The notes beneath the pieces were generated by a model. That model saw only the letters and a program-made list of their open reading frames with translations. It did no database searches and had not been told where the DNA came from. The translations under genes were made by a program, and so were the position numbers. This document shows, in pieces, positions 1 to 8,330 of a stretch of 52,182 bases of DNA; the stretch's first letter is position 1; each line of letters begins with the position of its first letter. Origin of the DNA: Comamonadaceae bacterium. Its GTDB lineage: Bacteria; Pseudomonadota; Gammaproteobacteria; Burkholderiales; Burkholderiaceae_C. The stretch covers positions 1 to 52,182 of the forward strand of contig CANFVA010000002.1 in assembly GCA_947450255.1 (NCBI GenBank), given 5' to 3'.

Positions 1-46
1 CCCCCCCGCCCCCTGTGGCCGATGAACTTTTTAGAAATGGTGCGGT

Positions 47-901
47 ATGGAATTGGACAGTGTGCTTTTGCTCAAAGCGGCGGTGATGGGGATCGTGGAG
101 GGGCTGACCGAGTTTTTGCCGATTTCATCGACCGGGCATTTGATACTGGCGGGCGCGTTGCTGGGCTTTGACGACGAGAAGGCCAAGGTGTTTGATATCG
201 CCATCCAAACCGGAGCGATATTTGCGGTGATTTTGGTGTACTGGGACAAAATTAAATCCACCGTGCTGGCCTTGCCTACGCAAAGTAGGGCGCAGGCTTT
301 TGCCTTTAACGTGCTGATCGCGTTTGTGCCCGCCGTGGTGCTGGGCTTGTTGTTTGGCAAGGTGATTAAGGCGCATTTATTTACGCCGCTGATCGTGGCC
401 AGCACCTTCATCCTGGGTGGCTTGATTATTTTGTGGGCAGAGCGGCGCCAGGCTGCTGCCCAAAATGTGCAGACCGGCTACTTTGCCCGCGTGGGCGATG
501 TCGATGACATGACCATGTGGGACGCCCTGAAGGTAGGCCTGGTGCAATGCCTGGCCATGGTGCCGGGAACTAGCCGCAGCGGCGCCACCATCATCGGCGG
601 TATGCTGCTGGGCATGTCGCGCAAAGCGGCCACTGATTTTTCGTTTTTCTTGGCTATTCCGACGCTGATCGGTGCGGGCGCCTATAGCTTGTACAAAGAG
701 CGCGCCTTGCTTAGCCTGGCCGATGCGCCCATCTTTACCGTGGGCCTGGTCTTCTCGTTTATCAGCGCCTGGGCCTGTGTGCGCTGGCTCTTGCGCTTCG
801 TGGCCACGCACAGCTTTGTGGGCTTTGCGTATTACCGAATCAGCTTTGGCCTGGTGGTGCTCGCCACCGACTGGAGTGGCCTCGTAGTTTGGAAGGCTTA
901 A
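47..901 (+). CDS. uppP: Undecaprenyl-diphosphatase UppP (BacA)
   Basis: Integral membrane phosphatase that removes the terminal phosphate from undecaprenyl pyrophosphate, recycling the lipid carrier for peptidoglycan and other envelope glycans. The 284-residue length is normal. Both family signatures are present: the acidic motif with E18 and E22 followed by SSTGH at residues 27-31, and a PGTSRSGAT motif near residue 173 that supplies catalytic Ser and Arg. The rest is a series of hydrophobic helices. The start is the first ATG. Its TAA stop overlaps the stop codon of the convergent hydrolase gene, so the two genes have no spacer between them. Family assignment is firm from the motifs. Confidence 0.96.
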   Translation: MELDSVLLLKAAVMGIVEGLTEFLPISSTGHLILAGALLGFDDEKAKVFDIAIQTGAIFAVILVYWDKIKSTVLALPTQSRAQAFAFNVLIAFVPAVVLGLLFGKVIKAHLFTPLIVASTFILGGLIILWAERRQAAAQNVQTGYFARVGDVDDMTMWDALKVGLVQCLAMVPGTSRSGATIIGGMLLGMSRKAATDFSFFLAIPTLIGAGAYSLYKERALLSLADAPIFTVGLVFSFISAWACVRWLLRFVATHSFVGFAYYRISFGLVVLATDWSGLVVWKA

Positions 902-1707
902 GCGCCCATATTGCGCAACGAGGTTTCGATGGCAGCCGCTGTGGCCATCGGTTTTTCCATGGGAAATAAATGGGTGCCGTCGAGCATGATGATGCGCCCG
1001 CGGGTGACTTTTTCGGTCATGCCCATGCCGACGCGCTTCATCTCCCAAGACTGTCGCCCGCCGATAAAACTCACCGGGCATTTCAGCGGATTGCGTCTGA
1101 GCAGGCGGTCTAGGTTGTCGGGGATGGTGTTGTAGATATTGGTTTCGATTTCCCGGTCAAACGCCAGTACGCGCTTGCCATCGCGATCGACTGTGCCGTG
1201 GGCGATGTAGTCGCGCAGCACCGCGTCGTCCCATTTGGCAAATGCGCGCTTGTGTTTGAAGTGTTCATAAGCCGCCTCTTGGCTGGGCCAGCTATTGCGC
1301 CGCTTGTGGCTGACGGCAGCGGGCGAGAGCGAACCGACCAATTGCGCTCCTTTAATCATGCCCAGCGCCATGGAGCGCCAGCCGCCCAAGATGGGCGCAT
1401 CGATCAGCAACACGCCTTTGGCTAAGCCTGGGTGGCGCGCTGCAGCCATCAGGCTGAGAAATCCGCCCAGCGAATGGCCCACCAGCCACACCGGCCCCCC
1501 TGCTTTGTCCGCCTTCGCTTGCGCAAAGTCGGCTACTTGTTGCACCAAGTGCTTCCAGTTGTTGCTGACTGGGTACTGCGGGTCGTGGCCCAGCTTCTCG
1601 ATGGCCTGCACCGCAAAGCCGCGTTTACGTAAATGGCTAAATAAATGGCTGTAGGTGCTGGCGGGAAAGCTGTTGGCGTGGGAAAAAACGAGCGGGGTGG
1701 AATGCAT
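898..1707 (-). CDS. Alpha/beta hydrolase
   Basis: Probable cytoplasmic alpha/beta-hydrolase fold enzyme of 269 residues with no signal peptide. The nucleophile elbow is GHSLGG with S79, the likely catalytic acid is in the LLIDAP strand that follows, and the catalytic His is H246 in a [11 protein letters not shown] context. The N-terminal VFSHANSF segment probably carries the oxyanion hole. The substrate cannot be deduced; esterase, lipase or haloperoxidase-like members all look like this. It is convergent with uppP and overlaps it at the stop codons. The ATG start gives the usual short lead into the first beta strand. Confidence 0.9.
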   Translation of the reverse strand: MHSTPLVFSHANSFPASTYSHLFSHLRKRGFAVQAIEKLGHDPQYPVSNNWKHLVQQVADFAQAKADKAGGPVWLVGHSLGGFLSLMAAARHPGLAKGVLLIDAPILGGWRSMALGMIKGAQLVGSLSPAAVSHKRRNSWPSQEAAYEHFKHKRAFAKWDDAVLRDYIAHGTVDRDGKRVLAFDREIETNIYNTIPDNLDRLLRRNPLKCPVSFIGGRQSWEMKRVGMGMTEKVTRGRIIMLDGTHLFPMEKPMATAAAIETSLRNMGA

Positions 1708-1882
1708 GGAGTTCTGAGTGGGAAAGGCGTAGCGCTTGCGCGGCGGCTAGCGAGACGAAAGGGCTTGATTATCCGGGGCGGGGATGAAAGCTTAGCCAAA
1801 AAAGGGTAAGCGCTTGGATGGGGTGTTGCTCAAGGATCGCGGGTTTGGTGTGAGTGGCTTGTCGCATTGACCTATGTGTAAC

Positions 1883-1897
1883 CCGCTTTAAAAGCGG
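1883..1897. promoter_or_regulatory. Perfect 15-bp palindrome CCGCTTT-A-AAAGCGG
   Basis: Two 7-bp arms, CCGCTTT and AAAGCGG, surround a single central A. It lies between divergently transcribed genes. It could be an operator or a small hairpin; the one-base centre favours a protein-binding site over an RNA hairpin. The function is inferred from position only. Confidence 0.35.
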
Positions 1898-1957
1898 CGC
1901 TGGTTGGTACCACATTCTCCCGCAGCGCTAGAATTAGTGTCTGTCAAATATCATTAA

Positions 1958-1980
1958 TTTTGCAATTTAGTATTGCAAAA
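1958..1980. promoter_or_regulatory. Perfect 9-bp inverted repeat TTTTGCAAT-N5-ATTGCAAAA
   Basis: The arms at 1958-1966 and 1972-1980 are exact reverse complements around TTAGT. The site sits in an AT-rich patch about 60 bases before the ATG at 2042, a position typical of an operator or promoter-overlapping site for a dimeric regulator. I do not recognise the binding protein. Confidence 0.4.
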
Positions 1981-2041
1981 ATGGCTAATTCATGGCGTAC
2001 AACCGCCTTGCAAGTCAGTCTTACCCCTCGGAGTTCACCCC

Positions 2042-2512
2042 ATGTCAGACGGCCAAGCCGCCAGCCCTGCTGTGCAAACCGCCGCTCAAGCGCACGCGCC
2101 TGACGTTTCTATGCACGCGGGCATGCATCTGCAAGATGCGCTAGGCCACACGCTGCCTTTGACGGCTGCCAGCCCGCTGGGCGCGTTATCCACGCCCGCC
2201 AGCCATCAAAATCTGGCGCAGCAAATGCAAGTTTTTTTGACGCGCACCGACATGCAGCAAAGCCGTAAAAACCGGTTTTATTTGCAACAGGTGTTTGAAC
2301 TGCTCAGCGAGCTAGACCAACACACCGCGCGGCGTGGCCAATTGCAATCTTCTTTGCAAGAAACCGATGCGCATATTCAGCGCATCCGGCAAAGCTTGGT
2401 AGAGATTGCCGGGGATTCGGTGGAAGCCGAAAACGAGGCCTTGGCGATCGCCCAGGCCCGTGCCCATTTGGCCGGACTTTTGCGCGACAAGATTGTGCAA
2501 GAGTTTGCGTGA
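2042..2512 (+). CDS. Unknown coiled-coil protein, coupled to the next gene
   Basis: A 156-residue protein I do not recognise. The N-terminal half is Ala/His/Thr-rich and looks disordered. The C-terminal half, from about residue 55, is charged and heptad-like with many Gln, Glu, Arg and Leu, suggesting a coiled coil. There is no signal peptide or membrane segment. I chose ATG 2042 because a GGAG lies about 8 bases upstream; an upstream in-frame start at 1973 would run through the palindrome and lacks a ribosome site. Its stop codon overlaps the GTG start of the following membrane protein, so the two are translationally coupled and probably act together. Confidence 0.65.
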   Translation: MSDGQAASPAVQTAAQAHAPDVSMHAGMHLQDALGHTLPLTAASPLGALSTPASHQNLAQQMQVFLTRTDMQQSRKNRFYLQQVFELLSELDQHTARRGQLQSSLQETDAHIQRIRQSLVEIAGDSVEAENEALAIAQARAHLAGLLRDKIVQEFA

Positions 2513-3084
2513 GGACGGCACAGATGGTTTTTATTGCTACTTTTTGGGTTGCTGTTATCAACCTGGTGTTGCTGGTGGTGGCGCTGGCGCTGCACCCCGC
2601 ATCGCTCGAGGGTTTTCATTGGCTGCGCGAATTGCCCTGGGTTTGGTTTGGCAGCGAAGTGCTTGGCGCTCTGGAGATGCAAGCCGTGGACGCGGGTGCG
2701 CTCTGGGCTTTGTGGATTGTTATCAGCGGCGTGTTGTTAGTTGGCTCGGCATTGGCTTATCTGCTTGTGGCGATGGGCGTCAAGCCAAGCCATGCGGCCC
2801 CGGTCCCGCAAGCCCAGGTGGCGGCCATGTTCAGCGACTTGAGCATGGGTATGGAAGGTTTGAATGGTTTCGGCACTGCGGCCATCCCCGCCTTGGCGCC
2901 CGCTACCGAACTGCCAAGACACCAACACACAGCCCATGAAATCCACCTGGCCGATGTGGCGCCACCTGCCACCGCTGCGCCCGAGGCCGCCAAAGGCCAA
3001 GCCATCGCCGCTACCTTGCATCAAATCGACCCGCAACTCAGCGCCAGCTACGACGCTTTGCTCCGGGAATTGAAAGGCAAATAA
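2509..3084 (+). CDS. Unknown protein with two membrane helices
   Basis: A 191-residue protein I do not recognise. The first third has two clear transmembrane segments, near residues 6-28 and 65-90, joined by a loop with several Trp and Glu. The rest is an Ala/Pro/His-rich soluble tail ending in a short helix, which would face the cytoplasm if both ends lie inside. GTG 2509 overlaps the stop of the previous gene in a GTGA arrangement; an in-frame ATG at 2524 is possible and loses only five residues. The stop codon lies within a 21-bp palindromic element shared with the convergent gene. Partner of the preceding coiled-coil protein by coupling. Confidence 0.7.
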   Translation: MRTAQMVFIATFWVAVINLVLLVVALALHPASLEGFHWLRELPWVWFGSEVLGALEMQAVDAGALWALWIVISGVLLVGSALAYLLVAMGVKPSHAAPVPQAQVAAMFSDLSMGMEGLNGFGTAAIPALAPATELPRHQHTAHEIHLADVAPPATAAPEAAKGQAIAATLHQIDPQLSASYDALLRELKGK

Positions 3085-3103
3085 TTGGGTTCTGACCCCA
3101 ATT
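3083..3103. repeat. 21-bp palindromic repeat, copy 1
   Basis: Inverted repeat AATTGGG-N7-CCCAATT with TTCTGAC in the middle. It exactly fills the gap between two convergent genes and contributes bases to both stop codons. A 21-base copy with two differences lies at 3670-3690 in the same orientation, and a degenerate copy at 3561-3575. From memory, GGGGTCAGAACC-type motifs recur in intergenic repeats of proteobacteria; I could not verify this. Confidence 0.6.
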
Positions 3104-3524
3104 AGTTGTCGGGCGCGGTAAAGCCCCGGCAGACGGCGGCGAGTTTGTTGCCTTCTGGGTCGCGGACATAGGCGGCGTAAAAATCCGGGTTGTAGTGGAT
3201 GCGCAGGCCGGGTGGGCCTTCGCAGCTACCGCTGTGCGCTAGGGCTGCCGCATGAAAGGCATCGACCTGCGCCCAGGAGCTTGCTTTGAAGGCCACCATC
3301 ACACCATTGCCAAAACTGGCCACTTGCCCATCAAAAGGCTTGCCTAGCCACAGCGCAATTTCATGCACGCCCTGGTCGCTATAGCTGCCCCAACCGGCCA
3401 GACCGTCCCAATCGTCCTCGCCCGGTGTGTGGCAGCGCTGGTGCCCCAAAGCGGCCATGACTGGGTCGTAAAAGCGCACGGAGCGGGCCAGGTCATTGGT
3501 GCCCAAACAAACATAAGTGAACAT
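3102..3524 (-). CDS. VOC (glyoxalase/bleomycin-resistance fold) family protein
   Basis: A 140-residue single VOC-fold protein, probably cytoplasmic. The opening FTYVCLGTNDLARSVRFYDPVMAALG is the classic first beta-alpha unit, and the end, YAAYVRDPEGNKLAAVCRG, contains the usual DPEGN turn followed by the final strand with a metal-ligand position. Such proteins are lyases, dioxygenases or resistance proteins; nothing here fixes the substrate. The start at 3524 is preceded by GGAGGA in the minus-strand direction. The gene stands alone between two copies of the same short palindromic repeat, which could mean it arrived as a small cassette. Confidence 0.88.
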   Translation of the reverse strand: MFTYVCLGTNDLARSVRFYDPVMAALGHQRCHTPGEDDWDGLAGWGSYSDQGVHEIALWLGKPFDGQVASFGNGVMVAFKASSWAQVDAFHAAALAHSGSCEGPPGLRIHYNPDFYAAYVRDPEGNKLAAVCRGFTAPDN

Positions 3525-3560
3525 CGCGCTCCTCCTTTGAATTGATTTTCAACATCAATG

Positions 3561-3575
3561 TGTTCTGACGCCAAT
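3561..3575. repeat. Degenerate third copy of the palindromic repeat core
   Basis: TGTTCTGACGCCAAT differs at two of 15 positions from the GGTTCTGACCCCAAT core of the copies at 3083 and 3670, in the same orientation. It lies in the gap between the VOC gene and mutS. Confidence 0.35.
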
Positions 3576-3669
3576 CCATGGTTTGTTCGCCAAGTCCCTG
3601 CGCTGCGTCTGATGGATAAATTTCGCAGCCATATTGTGCGTCGTACCTCCAAATAGGGAAGGATGGGGA

Positions 3670-3690
3670 AATTAGGTTCTGACCCCAATA
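3670..3690. repeat. 21-bp palindromic repeat, copy 2
   Basis: Same core GGTTCTGACCCCAAT and same orientation as the copy at 3083-3103, with AATTA in place of AATTG on the left and A instead of T at the right end. It lies just past the mutS stop codon. With copy 1 it brackets the VOC gene, about 590 bp apart. Confidence 0.55.
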
Positions 3691-3697
3691 AAGATGC

Positions 3698-6304
3698 TCA
3701 CCCCGATGAAAGCGACTTCAGCCGGTAGATGGCGTCCATAGCTTCGCGGGGGCTCATGGTGTCGGGGTTGAGGGAGGCAACATAGGCTTCTAGCGGGCCG
3801 GGTGCGGTGGCGGCTGGCGCGGGGGCGGGGGCGAATAGGTCGACTTGGGCTTGGGCGCTGCTGGCTTGTTGTTCCAAGGCCTCCAGGGTGTGACGGGCTT
3901 GGTGGAGCACGGCGGCCGGTATGCCGGCCAGGCGGGCGACTTGGATACCGTAGCTGCGGCTGGCAGGTCCCGGTTCGATGGCATGCAAAAACACAATATC
4001 GCGGCCCGATTCGGCGGCGCTGACGTGTACATTGACCGCGCCTCGGTGCGCCGCCGGGAACTCGGTCAGCTCAAAATAGTGCGTCGCAAATAGCGTGAAG
4101 GCCTGCGTCTTGTCGTGCAGCTGCCCGGCTATCGCACCGGCCAGCGCAAGCCCGTCAAAGGTGGACGTGCCGCGGCCAATTTCGTCCATCAGCACCAGCG
4201 ACTGTGGCGTGGCGCTGTGCAAAATTTGCGCGGCCTCTACCATCTCCAGCATAAAGGTGGACTGCGCGTTGGCCAGGTCGTCGGCCGCGCCTATACGGGT
4301 ATGAATCGCGTCCACCGGCCCCAGTCGGCAGGCTTTGGCCGGCACGTACGAGCCCATGGACGCCAATAGCACGATCAGCGCCACTTGTCGCATGTAGGTG
4401 GACTTGCCGCCCATGTTCGGCCCGGTGATGATTTGCATGCGCTGGCGTGGGCCTAGGAGCGTGTCATTGGCGATGAAGTTGCCGCTGCTTAGCTCGGCCA
4501 AGCGCGCCTGCACCACCGGGTGGCGACCTTGCAAAATTTCGATGCACGGGTGCTCCACAAACTCTGGCGCGCACCAGCCGAGCGTAAGGGCGCGCTCGGC
4601 CAATGCGCACAGCGCGTCTAGCGCCGCCAGCGCCCGCGCCAGGCGGGCGAGCGTGGGCACAAAAGCCTGCAATTGGTCCAGCAATTGTTCAAACAAAAAC
4701 TTCTCACGCGCCAGGGCACGCTCTTGCGCGCTCAAGGCTTTGTCTTCAAAGGCTTTGAGTTCGGGTGTGATAAAGCGCTCGGCGTTTTTGAGGGTCTGGC
4801 GGCGCCGGTAGTCGTCCGGCACTTTGCTGCTTTGGCCTTGGCTGACCTCGATATAAAAGCCGTGCACTTTGTTGAACTGCACCCTCAAATTGGCAATACC
4901 GGTGCGCGCGCGTTCGCGCACCTCCAGGTCCAGCAAAAACGCATCGCAATTGCTTTGGATGGCACGCAGCTCGTCCAAGTCCGAGTCATAGCCGTTGGCG
5001 ATCACCCCGCCGTCGCGCACCATGGCAGCGGGCTCGGGCGCTATCGCTGCTTGCAACAAATGGGCGCATTCTGGTGGCGCCAGCATGTCGTGCGCGATGC
5101 GGCCTAGCAATCCGTCTTGTCCGTGCAACTGATTGGCCAGCAAGGCGCTTTTGTGCAAAGTGTTGACCAGGCCCAATAGCTCACGCGGGCGTACTTGGCG
5201 CAGGCTTAGGCGGGCCGCAATGCGTTCTACATCCGCGCTGCCTTTGATATGGCTGCGCAACAGCGGCCCCAGCGCTTGCGCCTGTCCGTGCATCTGGTGC
5301 AGCGCGCTAATGGCCGCCAAGCGCGCACGCGCCTGGCTGCGCTCGCGCAAAGGCCCCAGCAACCAGGCCTTGAGCATGCGGCTGCCCATGCCAGTCAGGC
5401 AGGTGTCGAGCAGTGAAAACAGCGTGGGCGCTTCTTCGCCGCGCAAGGTTTGTGTGAGCTCCAGGTTGCGCCGCGTGCTGGCGGGCAGGTCGATGCGTTC
5501 GCCATCGCGCTGCACTTCCAAACCGCTGATATGCGCCAGCGCCCGGCCTTGGGTGTGTTCGGCATACGCCAGCAGCGCACCGGCTGCGGCATGGGCCAGG
5601 GGCAGCTCTTGTGCATTCCAGCTGGCCAGGCTAGCCGCTTGCAGCACTTCCAATAATTTGCGCTGGCCCAGCGCGCCGTCAAATTGCCATTCGGGCCGCG
5701 CCGTCAGCGACAAGCTGCTATGAAAACGCAATTGCTTGAGGCGGTCCTCCACACTGCGTGTCAGGCCGCTGCTGTAGGCCAATTCGCTGGGGCCAATGCG
5801 CTGCACCCAGTCGGCCACTGCATCGGTATTGCATTGGGCCAAATGCACCAGGCCTTGGGTCACGCTCAGCCAAGCCAGGCCGCAGCGATTGCGCGGGCCT
5901 TGGTGCAGCGCCATCAGCATGGACTCGGACTTGTCGCTCAGCAGTTCGGCATCGGTCAGCGTGCCCGGCGTCACCACCCGCACCACTTTGCGCTCCACCG
6001 GGCCTTTGCCTCCGACTTCGCCCACCTGCTCGCAAATCGCCACCGATTCGCCCTGGCGGATTAGCTTGGCCAGATAGCCTTCGACCGCATGAAACGGCAC
6101 CCCGGCCATCGGAATCGGCTGCCCGCCGCTGTGCCCCCGGTGCGTGAGTGTGATGTCCAGCAAGCGCGCCGCTTTTTCGGCATCGGCAAAAAACATCTCG
6201 TAAAAATCACCCATGCGGTAGAACAGCAGCGTGTCCGGGTAGTCCGCCTTGAGGCCCAGGTACTGGGTCATCATCGGGGTGTGCTGGGTGTCGGGTTCGC
6301 GCAT
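3698..6304 (-). CDS. mutS: DNA mismatch repair protein MutS
   Basis: Mismatch-recognition ATPase that binds mispaired bases and recruits MutL. The 868-residue length is standard for the long MutS family. The N-terminal mismatch-binding motif is present (GDFYEMF near residue 32, with the Phe-x-Glu wedge), as is the clamp/lever region. The ATPase domain has Walker [10 protein letters not shown] near residues 622-631, Walker [17 protein letters not shown] and the ATHYFELT signature. After an Ala/Pro-rich linker, the C-terminal tail ([29 protein letters not shown]) matches the MutS dimerisation/tetramer tail. It is transcribed alone, divergent from the Rieske gene. Confidence 0.97.
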   Translation of the reverse strand: MREPDTQHTPMMTQYLGLKADYPDTLLFYRMGDFYEMFFADAEKAARLLDITLTHRGHSGGQPIPMAGVPFHAVEGYLAKLIRQGESVAICEQVGEVGGKGPVERKVVRVVTPGTLTDAELLSDKSESMLMALHQGPRNRCGLAWLSVTQGLVHLAQCNTDAVADWVQRIGPSELAYSSGLTRSVEDRLKQLRFHSSLSLTARPEWQFDGALGQRKLLEVLQAASLASWNAQELPLAHAAAGALLAYAEHTQGRALAHISGLEVQRDGERIDLPASTRRNLELTQTLRGEEAPTLFSLLDTCLTGMGSRMLKAWLLGPLRERSQARARLAAISALHQMHGQAQALGPLLRSHIKGSADVERIAARLSLRQVRPRELLGLVNTLHKSALLANQLHGQDGLLGRIAHDMLAPPECAHLLQAAIAPEPAAMVRDGGVIANGYDSDLDELRAIQSNCDAFLLDLEVRERARTGIANLRVQFNKVHGFYIEVSQGQSSKVPDDYRRRQTLKNAERFITPELKAFEDKALSAQERALAREKFLFEQLLDQLQAFVPTLARLARALAALDALCALAERALTLGWCAPEFVEHPCIEILQGRHPVVQARLAELSSGNFIANDTLLGPRQRMQIITGPNMGGKSTYMRQVALIVLLASMGSYVPAKACRLGPVDAIHTRIGAADDLANAQSTFMLEMVEAAQILHSATPQSLVLMDEIGRGTSTFDGLALAGAIAGQLHDKTQAFTLFATHYFELTEFPAAHRGAVNVHVSAAESGRDIVFLHAIEPGPASRSYGIQVARLAGIPAAVLHQARHTLEALEQQASSAQAQVDLFAPAPAPAATAPGPLEAYVASLNPDTMSPREAMDAIYRLKSLSSG

Positions 6305-6377
6305 CGGGGGAAGTCTAGCAAGTGTTCCTCCTGCTGCCGATCTAAGCCAAGCCTAGGGCATCAAGCAAAATCACCCC

Positions 6378-7505
6378 ATGCTTAACGCCCCCTTGCCGCA
6401 TCCCGTCGAATCCGCCCATTGGCACCCTGTCGCGGCGCTGACCGAAGTGCAGGCGCAGCCGCTAGCGGTGCAGTTGCTGGGCCAGAGCCTGGTCTTATGG
6501 CGTGACGAGGCAGGCGCGGTGTATGCCTGGGCTGACCAGTGTCCGCACCGGGGGGCGCGCTTGTCGCTGGGGCGCGTCTGCGCCGGGCGGCTCGAATGCC
6601 CCTACCACGGCTGGCAGTTTGCGGCTTCGGGCCAATGTGTGCGGGTACCGGCGCTGCCGGAATTTGTGCCGCCTGCGGGCCATGCGGCGCGGGTGTTTGC
6701 GGTGCAGGTGTGGTGTGACTTGGTGTGGGTGTGCTTGCAGCCCGCCGTGGTCGCGGACTGCGCTGTGCAAGGCGCACAAGGTGCGCAAGGCCTCGGCCAT
6801 ACCCAAACCACACAAGAAGTGCAGGGCACGCAAGACACGCAGGGTGTCTTTGACGCCACGACCCAGCCGACGGCGCGGCCCCTGCCGCAGTTTGAAGCCG
6901 AGGCCGATGGCCGCTTGCGCAAGCTCAATTGCGGCCCCTACGATGTTGCGACCAGTGCCCCGCGCATTGTGGAAAACTTTCTGGACATGGCACATTTCGG
7001 CTTTGTGCACGAAGGCTGGCTGGGCGCTAGGGATACGCCCGAAATCCCTGACTACCAGGTACAGGCCACCGCCACCGGCCTGGTCGCCAGCGGCTGCAAG
7101 GCCTGGCAGCCGCAGTCCAATTTGCACAGCACGCGCGGCGCGCTGGTGGAATACCGCTACGAGGTGACCGGGCCTTACACCGCAGTGCTGACCAAAGTGC
7201 CCGAGGCCGGTAGCACGGTAGTGCAGGGCTGGCGCGAGTCGATCGCCCTGTTTATTTGCCCCACGGAGCCCGAGCGTAGCCGCGTTTGGTTTCGCCTGGC
7301 GGTGGCCGATTTTGCGACCGAGGCGACCCAGCTTCAGGCCTTTCAGCACACCATCTTTATGCAAGACCAGCCGGTGCTCGAGTCCCAGCGGCCCGCCCGG
7401 CTGCCGCTGGATGTGCGCGCCGAAGCGCACACCGTGGCAGACAAGGCCTCGGCCGCTTACCGGCGCTTTTTGCGGGAGGCAGCTATTCGATTTGGTACCT
7501 GCTAA
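6378..7505 (+). CDS. Rieske non-heme iron oxygenase, alpha-subunit type
   Basis: Probable aromatic-ring-hydroxylating or demethylating oxygenase of the VanA/PaO type, 375 residues. The N-terminal Rieske domain has CPH near residue 54 and CPYH near 74, the C-x-H...C-x2-H ligands of a [2Fe-2S] cluster. The catalytic domain has ENFLDMAHFGFVH (D-x2-H-x4-H), a mononuclear iron site. Between them lies an unusual Gln/Thr/Gly-rich insert (about residues 133-160, repeated AQG and TQ units) that I do not expect in the family. No reductase or ferredoxin gene is adjacent, so the electron donor is elsewhere. The substrate is not deducible. It is convergent with the PhnD-like gene. Confidence 0.9.
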   Translation: MLNAPLPHPVESAHWHPVAALTEVQAQPLAVQLLGQSLVLWRDEAGAVYAWADQCPHRGARLSLGRVCAGRLECPYHGWQFAASGQCVRVPALPEFVPPAGHAARVFAVQVWCDLVWVCLQPAVVADCAVQGAQGAQGLGHTQTTQEVQGTQDTQGVFDATTQPTARPLPQFEAEADGRLRKLNCGPYDVATSAPRIVENFLDMAHFGFVHEGWLGARDTPEIPDYQVQATATGLVASGCKAWQPQSNLHSTRGALVEYRYEVTGPYTAVLTKVPEAGSTVVQGWRESIALFICPTEPERSRVWFRLAVADFATEATQLQAFQHTIFMQDQPVLESQRPARLPLDVRAEAHTVADKASAAYRRFLREAAIRFGTC

Positions 7506-7523
7506 AGCGCTGGCCCGAGGGCG

Positions 7524-8330
7524 CTAGACCAGCGTCGGGTAGCCTTGCACTAAAGCCTCTTGTTCCATGGCCAGGCAGCGCTGGTAGACCGACAGCGGCG
7601 GGGTCTCCAAGCCGGTGATGAGCAAGGTATCCAAAGCTGGCTGCACCTTCGGGTCTTGCAGCACCTGGCGCAAAGCGTTTTGCATGGCAGCCACTTGGGA
7701 CGCATCCGTACCCAAGGCGCTGATCAGCGGCAAGCCGGGGTAGGGCGCGCTAAAGCCAATGGCATGCAGTCCTTGGGTGGCTTGCGCAGTGGTCTTTTGT
7801 AAGAGTGCCCAGGTAACGCAATCGATGGCCGCCAGATCGGCCCTGCCTTCGCGCACTGCATCCACACTCTGGCGATGCCCGCCGGTGGCCAGGCTGTGGC
7901 TGAAAAAACGCCCTTGGCTCGCCAAGGGCGCTACCAGTGCACGCAGCGCGTTGTAGCCCGATTGCGAATCGCTGCTGTTGAAGGCCACACGCCGGCCGCG
8001 AAAATTTGCAAGTTCGAAGGCGGCATGCTCGGTGCGGGCGATCAGCACGCTACGACAGTCGATGCCCTCACAGCCCGGTGCGGCGTAGCGAAAACATCCC
8101 AGCAATTGCACTTTGCCTTGCAAGGCGTGGGTCAAGGGGTAGCCGCAGGTTTGGCTGAGCCACAGCTGGGGATCAAGCCAATGCGCGTGCAAATCCTGCG
8201 GCCAGGCCACCGCGTCGGGCAATCCGTTTAGGCCTTCTTCGCCCAGGGCGCGGCGCAAAGAGTTCCAAAGCGCTTGCACCGCTTGGGCCGCGCCCAAGTA
8301 CATGGGCAAAGCCACTTTGCGTATCGTCAT
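7524..8330 (-). CDS. PhnD-like periplasmic-binding-fold protein without signal peptide
   Basis: A 268-residue protein resembling the phosphate/phosphite/phosphonate ABC-transporter binding domain (PhnD). Supporting features are the FRGRRVAFNSSDSQSGYNALR segment near residues 110-130, typical of the ligand-binding hinge, GGHRQSVDAVREGRADLAAIDCVTWALL, and the C-terminal two-lobe pattern. The protein starts MTIRKVALPMYLG with no signal peptide or lipobox, and no permease or ATPase gene is adjacent, so classical uptake is doubtful. A cytoplasmic sensor or a domain recruited for another role is possible. Its ATG overlaps the desaturase stop by 4 bp, implying translational coupling. Confidence 0.8.
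   Translation of the reverse strand: MTIRKVALPMYLGAAQAVQALWNSLRRALGEEGLNGLPDAVAWPQDLHAHWLDPQLWLSQTCGYPLTHALQGKVQLLGCFRYAAPGCEGIDCRSVLIARTEHAAFELANFRGRRVAFNSSDSQSGYNALRALVAPLASQGRFFSHSLATGGHRQSVDAVREGRADLAAIDCVTWALLQKTTAQATQGLHAIGFSAPYPGLPLISALGTDASQVAAMQNALRQVLQDPKVQPALDTLLITGLETPPLSVYQRCLAMEQEALVQGYPTLV

Larger units (their letters stand above)
1708..2041. other. Intergenic region with two palindromes
   Basis: This stretch separates the hydrolase gene from the plus-strand pair that starts at 2042, so it must carry promoters in both directions. I see no convincing coding sequence, RNA gene or repeat family. Two short inverted repeats, listed separately, are the only clear structure. The last 100 bases are distinctly AT-rich compared with the flanks. 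Confidence 0.6.

Noticed and set aside
377-1081. 234-codon open frame on the minus strand across uppP
   Set aside because: It is His/Arg-rich shadow translation of the GC-rich uppP gene with no protein motif or ribosome site.
7506-7523. Short inverted repeat between the convergent Rieske and PhnD-like genes as a terminator
   Set aside because: The arms are only about five bases with a GC-rich background and no T run, so chance pairing is as likely.
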